A stretch of 64,000 bases of DNA, from assembly GCF_001591545.1 (NCBI RefSeq), contig NZ_BCVC01000003.1:186001-250000 (forward strand), in the 5' to 3' direction. The number at the start of each line of letters is the position of its first letter. The stretch's first letter is position 1. The notes beneath the pieces are model-generated. The model worked only from the letters and a program-made list of their open reading frames with translations. It searched no databases and was not told where the DNA came from. The translations under genes and the position numbers were made by a program. Below are positions 28,429-36,397 of this stretch, one piece after another. This DNA is from Lederbergia lenta NBRC 16444. GTDB lineage: Bacteria; Bacillota; Bacilli; Bacillales; Bacillaceae_C.

Positions 28429-28684
28429 AATGGGGCCCTTCCGGATCATCGGGACATTCTTTTCGCTTAACGGTTTTAAATAACTGTTCAGCTATGCGAA
28501 GCGGCCGTTCACTTCTAGTCGCAGGAACGATAAATACTGCAGACTGCCGCGTACTCTCTATATTATTACGTTCATAACTAGGATGAGCGATAGAAAAAAG
28601 CTGCAAACTAAGAATCCACATGATCGCAAGCGTCAGTGGCACAACCCATTCCGTATATGAATCTTGCAAAAGAATATCATACAT
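28418..28684 (-). CDS. MifM-like leader peptide / membrane-anchored arrest candidate
   Basis: 88 aa, encoded immediately upstream of yidC2. One N-terminal membrane helix (about 11-33, EWVVPLTLAIMWILSLQLF) is followed by a basic and Ser-rich segment and the C-terminal tail RIAEQLFKTVKRKECPDDPE (ending in GPHSSI). Length, single helix and position match B. subtilis MifM (95 aa), which stalls the ribosome when membrane insertion is slow. The ATG at 28684 has TAGGTGAT four bases upstream. Sequence similarity to MifM is low, beyond an RI start of the tail and an acidic end, so stalling is an inference from architecture. Confidence 0.7.
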   Translation of the reverse strand: MYDILLQDSYTEWVVPLTLAIMWILSLQLFSIAHPSYERNNIESTRQSAVFIVPATRSERPLRIAEQLFKTVKRKECPDDPEGPHSSI

Positions 28685-28716
28685 ATCGATCACCTAATTT
28701 CTCTTCGTATCTTTTA

Positions 28717-28745
28717 ATTATAACGGTGTTTTGGAGAAAAAACAA
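28717..28745 (-). promoter_or_regulatory. promoter of the leader-yidC2 operon
   Basis: On the minus strand, -35 TTGTTT (28740-28745) and perfect -10 TATAAT (28717-28722) are spaced 17 bp. Transcription would start about 25 bases before the leader ATG. Confidence 0.7.
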
Positions 28746-28810
28746 AAAATACTGCATTTTTTCAATTGGAAAAATTAAATTTACGAGTTTTATAAACCTT
28801 GTTAACTGTC

Positions 28811-28957
28811 TACTGGCGGTTGCGGAACGTTTACTGGCCATTGCGTGTAGGTTACTGGCCATCGCTCTAAAAATACAAGCCATCAGTTGGCTTTTACTGG
28901 CGGTGGATGGTGCTTTACTAGCCAACTAACACTTTATACTAGCCATTCTACTTAATT
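28811..28957. repeat. 21-bp tandem array, seven units
   Basis: TAC(T/A)(G/A)GCC-type units start at 28811, 28832, 28853, 28874, 28895, 28916 and 28937, each exactly 21 bp after the last. The consensus core is TTTACTGGCCATNGC; the other half of each unit is variable. Since 21 is a multiple of three, both strands stay open and give seven-residue repeats, but no ribosome binding site supports a gene. It lies between the yxlG terminator and the leader-yidC2 promoter. Confidence 0.9.
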
Positions 28958-28969
28958 AGCAAAACTCCA

Positions 28970-28998
28970 CAAAAAACTGCTCTATCTAGAAGCAGTTT
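28970..28998 (-). terminator. yxlEFG terminator
   Basis: An 8-bp stem AAACTGCT/AGCAGTTT (28974-28981 with 28991-28998) is followed on the minus strand by six T. Confidence 0.82.
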
Positions 28999-29038
28999 AA
29001 TGACATGATTGCTTTTTATCTCTAACCTGGTAAGACTC

Positions 29039-29815
29039 TTAAGCCAACTCTTTCCGCCTAAAAATTCGAATAGAAAGCACTGCGAGTACAGCCATTACTA
29101 CGATGGTTACGATGAAGGCAACTGATATTCTCCCAGAAACTTCTTGCCCCATCCAAAACTCACTCGCATATACCGTTAATCCAAAGGGCGTCCAATTCAA
29201 TTTTTCCGGTAATAAGGATGAAATCGTCGATAGTACAATAACAGTTGCTAATGTCGCAAACGCCGCAATTCCTGCTTTAGAACTGAAACTACTAAAAAAT
29301 AGTGTGAGTGTAAAAATGAATAAGAGCCACACTCCAAATGTTAAGGTTCCCGCCATAAAATCTGTTACCTTTACTAATTCAAATAATTGATACGTATAAT
29401 ACCAAGATGCCAGCATCCCGAGCAAATAAGAAACACCTACTAGAACAGCACCGTGTAGCCACTTCGCTCCGATAAATGCATGATAAGATACTGGTTTAAC
29501 TAGAGTCATTGCTGCGGTACCCGAGTTCCTTTCCCCAGCGAGGATTCCCATAAATGCTAAAATAATGACTAGGACACCAAATAGATTAAGTTGACCTGCT
29601 GTCCGAACGAGCACTTCTCCTGCTGTTGGCATTGGAATTTCAATGACCGTCCCTTCCGGTAAACCTCCAAATTGCTCGATGATTTGTGGTGTATAATAAG
29701 CCGTTAACGGTTCCATAATCCCAAGGAGGATGAATACAAGCGGTATCCAAATCCACCTAAAATCACGTGTTGCTTCTAACCATTCCTTTTTAAAAAGTAC
29801 TTGAAACTGTTTCAT
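29039..29815 (-). CDS. yxlG: ABC-2 type transporter permease, YxlG-like
   Basis: 258 aa with about six membrane helices of the ABC-2 permease fold and the motif GERNSGTAAMTLVKP between helices 2 and 3, typical of the family. It follows the ATPase gene with a 4-bp overlap. In B. subtilis yxlEFG lies in the sigY operon; sigY, yxlC and yxlD are absent here. Exported substrate unknown; candidates are toxic peptides or antibiotics. Confidence 0.82.
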   Translation of the reverse strand: MKQFQVLFKKEWLEATRDFRWIWIPLVFILLGIMEPLTAYYTPQIIEQFGGLPEGTVIEIPMPTAGEVLVRTAGQLNLFGVLVIILAFMGILAGERNSGTAAMTLVKPVSYHAFIGAKWLHGAVLVGVSYLLGMLASWYYTYQLFELVKVTDFMAGTLTFGVWLLFIFTLTLFFSSFSSKAGIAAFATLATVIVLSTISSLLPEKLNWTPFGLTVYASEFWMGQEVSGRISVAFIVTIVVMAVLAVLSIRIFRRKELA

Positions 29816-30708
29816 TTTTTCACCACTTTCATAAAAATCTCTTCTAATGAGACATCACTCATTTCAAATTTAATAAGTGGCAATTGTTCGCGAAGAATGA
29901 TTTGAAGGATGTCTTTTTTGGCCTCTTCTATATCTTGGACCTCTATTACTAATGTGTCTCTGTTCACATTCACTTTATATTTATTAAAAAGGGGCATATA
30001 CAATGAAGCAGCATCGATAAATTGTAGATTTATCAAATTCTCCGCATTTCTTTTCTTCACATCTTGTAAACTACCAGCCTCAATTATTTTTCCCTCATTC
30101 ATAAATAAAACATGATCACTGACTTCTTCTGCATCATTTAAAATATGAGTGGAAAATAAAATCGTCGTCTCCTCTTTTAACTTTTTCATAAGCTCCAAGA
30201 CTTCTCTTCTCCCAAAAGGATCAAGTGCAGAAACGGGTTCATCCAGCAGAATTAGTTTTGGTTTGTGAATCAATGCCTGTGCAATGCCAAGTCTTTGACG
30301 CATACCACCAGAATATTGACTTATTTTCCGTTTCTTTCCGTCCTCTAAACTGACAAGCTGTAAAAGTTCTGCCGTTCTCGTTGCTGCTTCCTTTTTCTCT
30401 AAACCACAAATCTCACCCGCAAACATCATGTACTCTTCCCCACTCATCCAACCGTAAAAAGAAGGATATTGCGGTAAAAATCCGATTAATGTGCGAAGAT
30501 CCTGCTTTGGATGAAGAAGGGGTGATTGAATTTCTCCCGTAGTTGAAGTAAGCAAACCAGCAATCATATTCAATGTCGTCGTTTTTCCTGCACCATTCGG
30601 ACCAAGTAAAGCTGTACACTTTCCCGATTCGAGCGCAAAATCTAAACTTTGTACCGCCTTTTTATTTTTATATTGCTTTGACAGGTTGTTAATCTCTAGC
30701 ACATTCAT
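29812..30708 (-). CDS. yxlF: ABC transporter ATPase, YxlF-like
   Basis: 298 aa. Walker A GPNGAGKTT, signature YSGGMRQRLGIAQAL, Walker B LILLDEPVSALDP and H-loop STHIL are intact. A C-terminal extension of about 85 residues after the ATPase core is usual for drug-resistance/ABC-2 type ATPases. It overlaps yxlE by 4 bp upstream and yxlG by 4 bp downstream, so the three are tightly coupled. Confidence 0.88.
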   Translation of the reverse strand: MNVLEINNLSKQYKNKKAVQSLDFALESGKCTALLGPNGAGKTTTLNMIAGLLTSTTGEIQSPLLHPKQDLRTLIGFLPQYPSFYGWMSGEEYMMFAGEICGLEKKEAATRTAELLQLVSLEDGKKRKISQYSGGMRQRLGIAQALIHKPKLILLDEPVSALDPFGRREVLELMKKLKEETTILFSTHILNDAEEVSDHVLFMNEGKIIEAGSLQDVKKRNAENLINLQFIDAASLYMPLFNKYKVNVNRDTLVIEVQDIEEAKKDILQIILREQLPLIKFEMSDVSLEEIFMKVVKK

Positions 30709-30899
30709 CTGTCCTTACCCCTTCCAAATACAAAATATATGATTGGTCCTAGAAGATTGCCAAACAGAATGACAAGTACCCAAATCCACTTTGACCCATT
30801 CGCTCGCTCTTGTTTTTTCAAATCAATCAACGCAATGACAAGTAAAACAAATTGAATTACGAGTAATGGCGCGATCAATCCCCAATTAATTGTTGGCAT
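30705..30899 (-). CDS. yxlE: PLDc_N-domain membrane protein, YxlE-like
   Basis: 64 aa with two membrane helices (about 7-25 and 38-58). The pattern ends in GNLLGPIIYFVFGR, the PLDc N-terminal-domain signature without any phospholipase domain. B. subtilis YxlE is of the same size and is also followed by yxlF-yxlG; together with YxlD it acts as a negative regulator of SigY there. GGAGG precedes the ATG. First gene of the operon. Confidence 0.85.
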   Translation of the reverse strand: MPTINWGLIAPLLVIQFVLLVIALIDLKKQERANGSKWIWVLVILFGNLLGPIIYFVFGRGKDR

Positions 30900-31132
30900 A
30901 CTACACTTCCTCCCACTTGTTCTACATCTACTATAACAGATATAGAATGTATTTTCTATATATTTTTAAAAAATAGGCTTGTTCAAACGCTAATTGCAAA
31001 TGTTTATTAATTTTTAAAGTAAATATAGGCAACTTTACTATCAATTCAACGTCATTATATATGAATTATTAATTATCAATAAAATATCGAAAAAGTGTTA
31101 CCTCTTGGTATAAATAAAGGAGTTGATAAATT

Positions 31133-31315
31133 TTGAGAAAAGCTAAGAAAATTTTAAATTCTTCTAGATTATTTGATCACACCTTAATTTTCTTAGGAGT
31201 TTTGGTTTTTTATAATGTTTTATTTGATATTAAAATTGATATTTTAAATATTTTAATATTTACTGTTGGTTTTTCTATCTTATTACTAGCATCAGAACTA
31301 ATAAGAAGGAAGTAA
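31133..31315 (+). CDS. small two-helix membrane protein
   Basis: 60 aa, unrecognised. Two hydrophobic stretches (about 15-32 and 37-55) are flanked by basic ends. The TTG start has GGAG ten bases upstream. The gene is very AT-rich compared with its neighbours and is closed by a strong terminator, which supports it being real. Recent acquisition is possible. Confidence 0.55.
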   Translation: MRKAKKILNSSRLFDHTLIFLGVLVFYNVLFDIKIDILNILIFTVGFSILLLASELIRRK

Positions 31316-31357
31316 TAAATAATTTTATACTCTAGTAGACATGACGCTAGTTTTCGG

Positions 31358-31398
31358 AAATTAAAAAGGATCTTCAATTGAAGATCCTTTTTAATTTA
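31358..31398. terminator. bidirectional terminator
   Basis: A long palindrome (TTAAAAAGGATCTTC with GAAGATCCTTTTTAA, 31361-31395) with A/T flanks lies between the convergent small membrane gene and the acidic hypothetical gene. Confidence 0.88.
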
Positions 31399-31418
31399 AT
31401 CTACTTAGCTACCATTCT

Positions 31419-31850
31419 TTAATCTTGAGATAAATAAATCCAGTTTATTTCATCAAATTCTTCAATAATATAACTTGAACCTATATTTTGTAAAATCTTA
31501 TTGAAAGACTCTATATTATCATCATTATCATATAAATCTTCTTGAATATATTCCTTAATAATGAAATTCGTCAAATTTGTATTATTCACAAACACTGAAA
31601 AGTACTCTCTCAAAGTAATTGAATCTTCTTTTATAAAAGTTTCATCATTAATTAATGAAATTCTTATTACATTTAAAATTTCATTAATGTCTTTTTCATC
31701 CATATAACATAAAGGTTCCATTTTTTTATCTTCTTCTGTAAAAGGATTTTTAGTATCCTCAATTATTACATAAGCTAAAATATTTCCGTTGTTTAACACA
31801 TGAAAAATTTCTAAGTCACGCAATTTTAAAATTCTACTAAGTGAAATCAT
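31419..31850 (-). CDS. acidic hypothetical protein
   Basis: 143 aa, no family recognised. It is soluble, strongly acidic and rich in Ile, Asn, Asp and Glu, with a mostly helical look. The ATG at 31850 has GGGAGG upstream; 18 extra N-terminal codons are unsupported. It is very AT-rich, like the small gene at 31133. Position just after pmbA and acidic make-up would fit an immunity-type or regulatory partner, but nothing shows this. Confidence 0.6.
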   Translation of the reverse strand: MISLSRILKLRDLEIFHVLNNGNILAYVIIEDTKNPFTEEDKKMEPLCYMDEKDINEILNVIRISLINDETFIKEDSITLREYFSVFVNNTNLTNFIIKEYIQEDLYDNDDNIESFNKILQNIGSSYIIEEFDEINWIYLSQD

Positions 31851-31903
31851 CGTTTCCTCCCACCAAAATATTAGATTAACATAACACTCGATGTCTTTAG
31901 TCA

Positions 31904-31956
31904 TGAAAAAACAAGCCCCAGTAATTCGCCATATTTTGGCGAATCTGGAGCCTTTG
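31904..31956 (-). terminator. tldD-pmbA terminator
   Basis: Two stacked stems on the minus strand (AAGGCTCCAG with CTGGGGCTT, then ATTCGCC with GGCGAAT) are followed by a TTTTTT run. It ends the tldD-pmbA transcript. Confidence 0.87.
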
Positions 31957-31996
31957 GTTTGGGAAAAGAACGTGCTCTCCCTTATCTTTCTATATA

Positions 31997-33340
31997 TTAT
32001 TCAACTGTTACTGTTAATCCTTTTAATAAAAGCGACGGAGATCCAATTCCACTGGTCGAAAAGTAAAGATCAGATCCGACCTCATCTATTTGTTTTAGCA
32101 GTTCAAAGAAATTCCCAGCAATCGTCATTTGCTTCACAGCTGTTTCTACCTTACCATCTTTCACATAAAAGCCGTTTGCTGCAACAGAGAAATCCCCTGA
32201 AACGGCATTAGCACCAGAGTGCAGACCGGCAAGCTTTGTAATGATGACTGCTTCCTTCTGAGCATTCACTAATTCCTCATGTTGTTTTTCGCCCGGCTCG
32301 ATATAAAAGTTTGAAGGAGCAACTGTCAATGTTCCTTTATATGAAGACTTATATGCGTGACCTGTCGTTTCCACGCCAGCTTTTTTCGCAGTTTTACGAT
32401 TGTGAAGCAAGGTCTGTAATATTCCTTTTTCGATAATCGTGCATGTTTTCGATGCTACACCCTCGCCATCGAAATTCCTACTATCAAAACCTTCCTCATG
32501 AAAAGGATCGTCTTTGATCGTAATATTCTCGGCTGCAATCATTGTTCCAGTTTTTCCTTCTAGTAATGAACGGCCTTTTTGTGCAACCTCGGCAGAAAAA
32601 GTCGATACAAATGTCGCTAGCAAACTTGCAGAGGCATCATTGCGAAAAATAACTGGATATCTTTTGCTAGCAACTGATTTTTCTCCCAGATAAGATAGAG
32701 CTTCTTCCGCCGCTTCTTTTGCTATTTCATCGGCATTTAGTGTGGAGAAATCCTTCGTTATTTTTACTGTGAATCCACTTTTCGTTTCTTCTTCCTGCTT
32801 AACGACAACCGATAGGACGATAGCGAGATAATTTTTCCGATCATGTAAAACAAGCGCCCTACTATTAGCAAGAACCCGTTCTTTCGACTGCTCTATCATC
32901 TTGCAAGAATTAAGTGAAACGATGCGGGGGTCATAGTTAGAGACCTTCTTTTCCACTTCTTTCAAAAAAGCAATTTTATCAGGAATAGAGATCATATCTA
33001 AGCTTTCTGAATAGAAATCTCTTTCTTCGTATTCATCACTACCTGCGAAAATATCGTCTTGCTCCTCATCCTCGATAACTTGCGCATTTGCTTTCGCATG
33101 TTCGAGTAAGTAAATGATTGATTCCTCATCAAACTTTTCTGTGTAGGCATAACCCATTTTCCCATTATAAAGACCTCGGAAAGAAAGCCCACTATCTTCG
33201 GCAGTTTCGTAATGATCCAGTTCACCTTTATAAATCTCGCAGGCAAAGCGATTGGATTTTTCATAATAGATCTCCATATCTTCAAACCCATGCTCTAATC
33301 CATTGCCTAATAGCATTTCTTGAAATTTCTCCACTTTCAT
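31997..33340 (-). CDS. pmbA: TldE/PmbA family metalloprotease subunit
   Basis: 447 aa, the non-catalytic partner in TldD/TldE peptidase heterodimers. It lacks the HExxxH motif but has the family's C-terminal beta-barrel (TTGHAYKSSYKGTLTVAPSN, SGDFSVAANGFYVKDGK). In E. coli TldD/E matures microcin B17 and degrades CcdA. The ATG at 33340 has GGGGGAG seven bases upstream and lies 4 bases after the tldD stop; nine further codons are discarded. No obvious RiPP precursor is seen nearby. Confidence 0.9.
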   Translation of the reverse strand: MKVEKFQEMLLGNGLEHGFEDMEIYYEKSNRFACEIYKGELDHYETAEDSGLSFRGLYNGKMGYAYTEKFDEESIIYLLEHAKANAQVIEDEEQDDIFAGSDEYEERDFYSESLDMISIPDKIAFLKEVEKKVSNYDPRIVSLNSCKMIEQSKERVLANSRALVLHDRKNYLAIVLSVVVKQEEETKSGFTVKITKDFSTLNADEIAKEAAEEALSYLGEKSVASKRYPVIFRNDASASLLATFVSTFSAEVAQKGRSLLEGKTGTMIAAENITIKDDPFHEEGFDSRNFDGEGVASKTCTIIEKGILQTLLHNRKTAKKAGVETTGHAYKSSYKGTLTVAPSNFYIEPGEKQHEELVNAQKEAVIITKLAGLHSGANAVSGDFSVAANGFYVKDGKVETAVKQMTIAGNFFELLKQIDEVGSDLYFSTSGIGSPSLLLKGLTVTVE

Positions 33341-33344
33341 CCGA

Positions 33345-34733
33345 TTACTCCCCCTTCGTTCCACCAACGGTTATTTCACTTACACGAATCATTGGCTGGC
33401 CAACATTCACTGGAAGGCTACCGCTAACAGAACCACACATGCCTGCTCCATGAGCAAGGTTATTACCAACCATGTCAACAAGCTGTAATGTTTTCGGTCC
33501 ATTTCCAATCAATGTAGCACCCTTAACTGGTTTGCCAATTTTTCCGTTTTTAACCATATATGCTTCCATAATCGCAAAATTATAATCTCCAGTTGCCGTA
33601 TTCACGGAGCCTCCGCCCATATATTTTGCGTACAGTCCATGCTCTGTTGATGCAATAATTTCATCCGGTGTCGATTTACCTGGTGCTATATACGTATTTG
33701 TCATGCGTGAAGTTGGATTAAAGCGATATGATTCTCTTCTACTTGAACCAGTCGCATCCATACCCATACGACGCCCATTAAATCTATCAATTAAATAGCC
33801 TTTTAATATTCCATTTTCAATTAAAACATTTTTTCTCGTTCTTTCGCCTTCATCATCTATATTTAAAGAACCCCATTCATTCGGTATAGTGCCATCATCA
33901 ATATAGGTAACGATATCTGGCGCAACCTTTTCTCCGATCCTATTCGCAAACACAGAGTTATTTTTCGCAACAGCCGTCGCTTCTAATCCATGCCCACACG
34001 CTTCATGAAAAATAACACCACCAAACTCATTATCGATAATTACAGGGAATTTTCCACTCGGACATTCTTCCGCATCAAGCATTGTTACTGCAATGCGCGC
34101 TGCTTCACTTGCATAATGTTCTAGGTTCAGATTCTCGAAAAACTCAAATCCTTGATAAGCGCCAGGACCATAGAAGCCCGGCTGCATTTGCGTTCCATCC
34201 GAAGCGATTGCTTGAATCGCCATCCGGCTTCTTACCCGCGTATCTTCGACGAACTTGCCTTCTGAATTCGCAATTAGGACATTTTGTTCGTTATCAATAT
34301 AATTGACGGTTGCTTGCTTTATACTAGAGTGATAATTTTTCGCTATCTCATAAGCCTTTTTCATTACTGCCGCTTTTCGCCCATTTTCAATTGTTCGCGG
34401 CATTTGTATAATTTTATGTATTGGTTCAATCATTTCCTGTTTAAGTGCTGCAATTGTGTGCTGCTCACTACCCTTTATCGCATGTGCAGCATTTTTTGCA
34501 GCCTTTAGCAAGCCAGCTGTGGTAAAGTCTGTCGTGTAAGCATACACACTTTGAAGACCATTGAATACACGAATTCCCACACCAGCATCTCTGCCCGAAA
34601 TACTGCGGTCAATCTTACCTTCCTGAAGCATTATACTATTCGTAAAGCGATCTTCAACGAACACTTCTGCAAAATCTCCACCTGTTGATAAAGCTGCCGT
34701 CAATATGTCCTCGATGCTAGATTTACTTAACAT
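33345..34733 (-). CDS. tldD: TldD family metallopeptidase
   Basis: 462 aa, catalytic subunit of the TldD/TldE peptidase. The zinc site HEACGH is intact (H243, E244, H248), with the third ligand probably in the C-terminal GAGMCGS region. It threads unfolded peptides into a closed cavity in the known structures. AAGGGGG precedes the ATG. It forms a two-gene operon with pmbA. Confidence 0.92.
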   Translation of the reverse strand: MLSKSSIEDILTAALSTGGDFAEVFVEDRFTNSIMLQEGKIDRSISGRDAGVGIRVFNGLQSVYAYTTDFTTAGLLKAAKNAAHAIKGSEQHTIAALKQEMIEPIHKIIQMPRTIENGRKAAVMKKAYEIAKNYHSSIKQATVNYIDNEQNVLIANSEGKFVEDTRVRSRMAIQAIASDGTQMQPGFYGPGAYQGFEFFENLNLEHYASEAARIAVTMLDAEECPSGKFPVIIDNEFGGVIFHEACGHGLEATAVAKNNSVFANRIGEKVAPDIVTYIDDGTIPNEWGSLNIDDEGERTRKNVLIENGILKGYLIDRFNGRRMGMDATGSSRRESYRFNPTSRMTNTYIAPGKSTPDEIIASTEHGLYAKYMGGGSVNTATGDYNFAIMEAYMVKNGKIGKPVKGATLIGNGPKTLQLVDMVGNNLAHGAGMCGSVSGSLPVNVGQPMIRVSEITVGGTKGE

Positions 34734-34767
34734 ACATGTATTCCCCCTTGATTACCAATTTTAAGCG

Positions 34768-35005
34768 TTTACTTCTCTACTAATAGTTTACTATTGATTG
34801 TTAAGCTTTTACTACTGATTGCGCTTCGTCTCATCCGTTATTTATTTACACGGCTATGATTATGTGGAGTTGGAGAATTTATGTTCAATTAGGTTTTATA
34901 TTGCTCTGAAATTGTTAATCCGGTCTACTTCGGGTAATCTCACTCTATTCGCCGTCTCACGATTCTATTCGCGATCAACCACTTTCTATTTACGACCGTC
35001 AAACC
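34768..35005. repeat. short 20-21-bp repeats, a second type
   Basis: In the spacer between tldD and hssS, TTTACT units start at 34768, 34787 and 34808. A TCTA(T/C)T(C/T)-type set starts at 34924, 34944, 34964 and 34985 (spacings 20, 20, 21; core TCTATTCGCGATC). The second set differs in core from the TACTGGCC arrays but has the same period. Noncoding; no ribosome binding site supports a gene. Confidence 0.7.
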
Positions 35006-35026
35006 CACTCTTTAAATATCCAAATC

Positions 35027-36397
35027 TCACCACGGTAGCCGAATGATAAATTCGGTTCCTTTTCTTAACTCACTACTCACACTAATGGTGCCACCATGTA
35101 TGTCGATAATTTTTTTCACTACAGATAGCCCTAGGCCACTCCCAGATTTCGTTCTATTCCTAGATTTATCTGCCATATAAAAACGGTCGAAAATTTGCGC
35201 TAATTCTTCTACTGGAATGCCAGTTCCTGTATCCCTTACCACGACAATAATATCATCATCCACTTTGGCTGAAATATAGATAGCTCCACTTTCATCTGTA
35301 AATTTAATGCTGTTTGCAATTAGGTTCATCCACACTTGGAACAACAACTGCTCATCCGCATTTATCACTATCTCTCGTAAATCAAGATTGATTTCAATAT
35401 TCTTTTGATTCCACTGCCATTCTGTTACAAGTATTACTTCGCGGATTTGTTCATCAAGCCTAAATTCAGTTTTACTTATGGACTTCACTTGTTTATCTAA
35501 CGATGAAAGCATCAATAGCTGTTTGCTAAGTGAAGATAGGCGACTACTTTCTTGTTCAATAATGGACAAATATCGGTCTGCCTCTTCCTTTGAAACAGTT
35601 TTTGTACGAATCGCCTTCGTAAATCCTTGAATTGATGTAAGTGGTGACTGAATTTCGTGTGACACATTTGAAACAAATTCTTGACGCATATCATCTAATT
35701 TTTGCAATGATTTAGCCATTCTCCCAAAATCATTTGCAAGTGCACCGATTTCATCTGACCGATTGCTTTCAAGCTGGATATGATAATTTCCACTTGCAAT
35801 TTTTCGAGCTGCTTTCGTTAACCTTTTTATTGGTCGTACAATAAATGTTGTAAAAATAAGGATCAATAACAAGCTTAATAAAAATGTGATTCCTAGCAGC
35901 AAACTGAATACAATTCGCATTTCCCCAAATTGTTTTTCCACATTAGGACGTACGAATAAAGCCTTTGTCTGCCCGTCAACCGTAATAGGAATGCCAATAC
36001 TATTTTCTAAATTATCTTTAAAAAAACCTGTTACAAATAGATTGCTTTGAAAATCGGAAATGCCATAGTAAGTATTACCATGCAAAATTGATTTAATAAT
36101 ATTTTCTTCCAAATCATAATTACGGAATCTATCTCCATATTGCGTACCTTGCAGATTTTCATCAACCAAATATAGCTGAAAGTTCATATTAGCAACACTT
36201 GTTAGAAATTCATCCATTGGTAATTCATTATGCTCATGTAAATAAGCAATTTCACGGGAGATTTCAAGGATTTTCTTCTCATTAAAATCCTTTAACTTCG
36301 AATGATAATAAAGATTAGAAAATAAAAAGGCGATGATGCCACTGACGAGCGCTACTAAAGCAAATGTAGCAACGATTCTAAAATATAGTGATTTCAT
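35027..36397 (-). CDS. hssS: HssS-like sensor histidine kinase
   Basis: 456 aa. Two membrane helices (about 7-28 and 160-184) enclose an extracellular sensor domain; HAMP (about 185-235), HisKA with SHEIQSPLTSI (phospho-His H247), and HATPase with N-box and GTGIP. The sensor contains LFVTGFF, NSIGIP and ALFVRP, strikingly like Staphylococcus HssS, the haem sensor. It overlaps the response regulator stop by 4 bp. No hrtAB haem exporter lies beside it, unlike the classical locus. Confidence 0.85.
   Translation of the reverse strand: MKSLYFRIVATFALVALVSGIIAFLFSNLYYHSKLKDFNEKKILEISREIAYLHEHNELPMDEFLTSVANMNFQLYLVDENLQGTQYGDRFRNYDLEENIIKSILHGNTYYGISDFQSNLFVTGFFKDNLENSIGIPITVDGQTKALFVRPNVEKQFGEMRIVFSLLLGITFLLSLLLILIFTTFIVRPIKRLTKAARKIASGNYHIQLESNRSDEIGALANDFGRMAKSLQKLDDMRQEFVSNVSHEIQSPLTSIQGFTKAIRTKTVSKEEADRYLSIIEQESSRLSSLSKQLLMLSSLDKQVKSISKTEFRLDEQIREVILVTEWQWNQKNIEINLDLREIVINADEQLLFQVWMNLIANSIKFTDESGAIYISAKVDDDIIVVVRDTGTGIPVEELAQIFDRFYMADKSRNRTKSGSGLGLSVVKKIIDIHGGTISVSSELRKGTEFIIRLPW

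Noticed and set aside
28677-28925. Open frames on both strands with seven-residue repeats (MASKxxx and LLAIAxx)
   Set aside because: They are by-products of a 21-bp repeat array; neither has a convincing ribosome binding site, and the region contains the leader promoter.
31997-34733. RiPP biosynthesis locus around tldD/pmbA
   Set aside because: No precursor-like peptide, modification enzyme or dedicated exporter is adjacent; TldD/E are widespread housekeeping peptidases.
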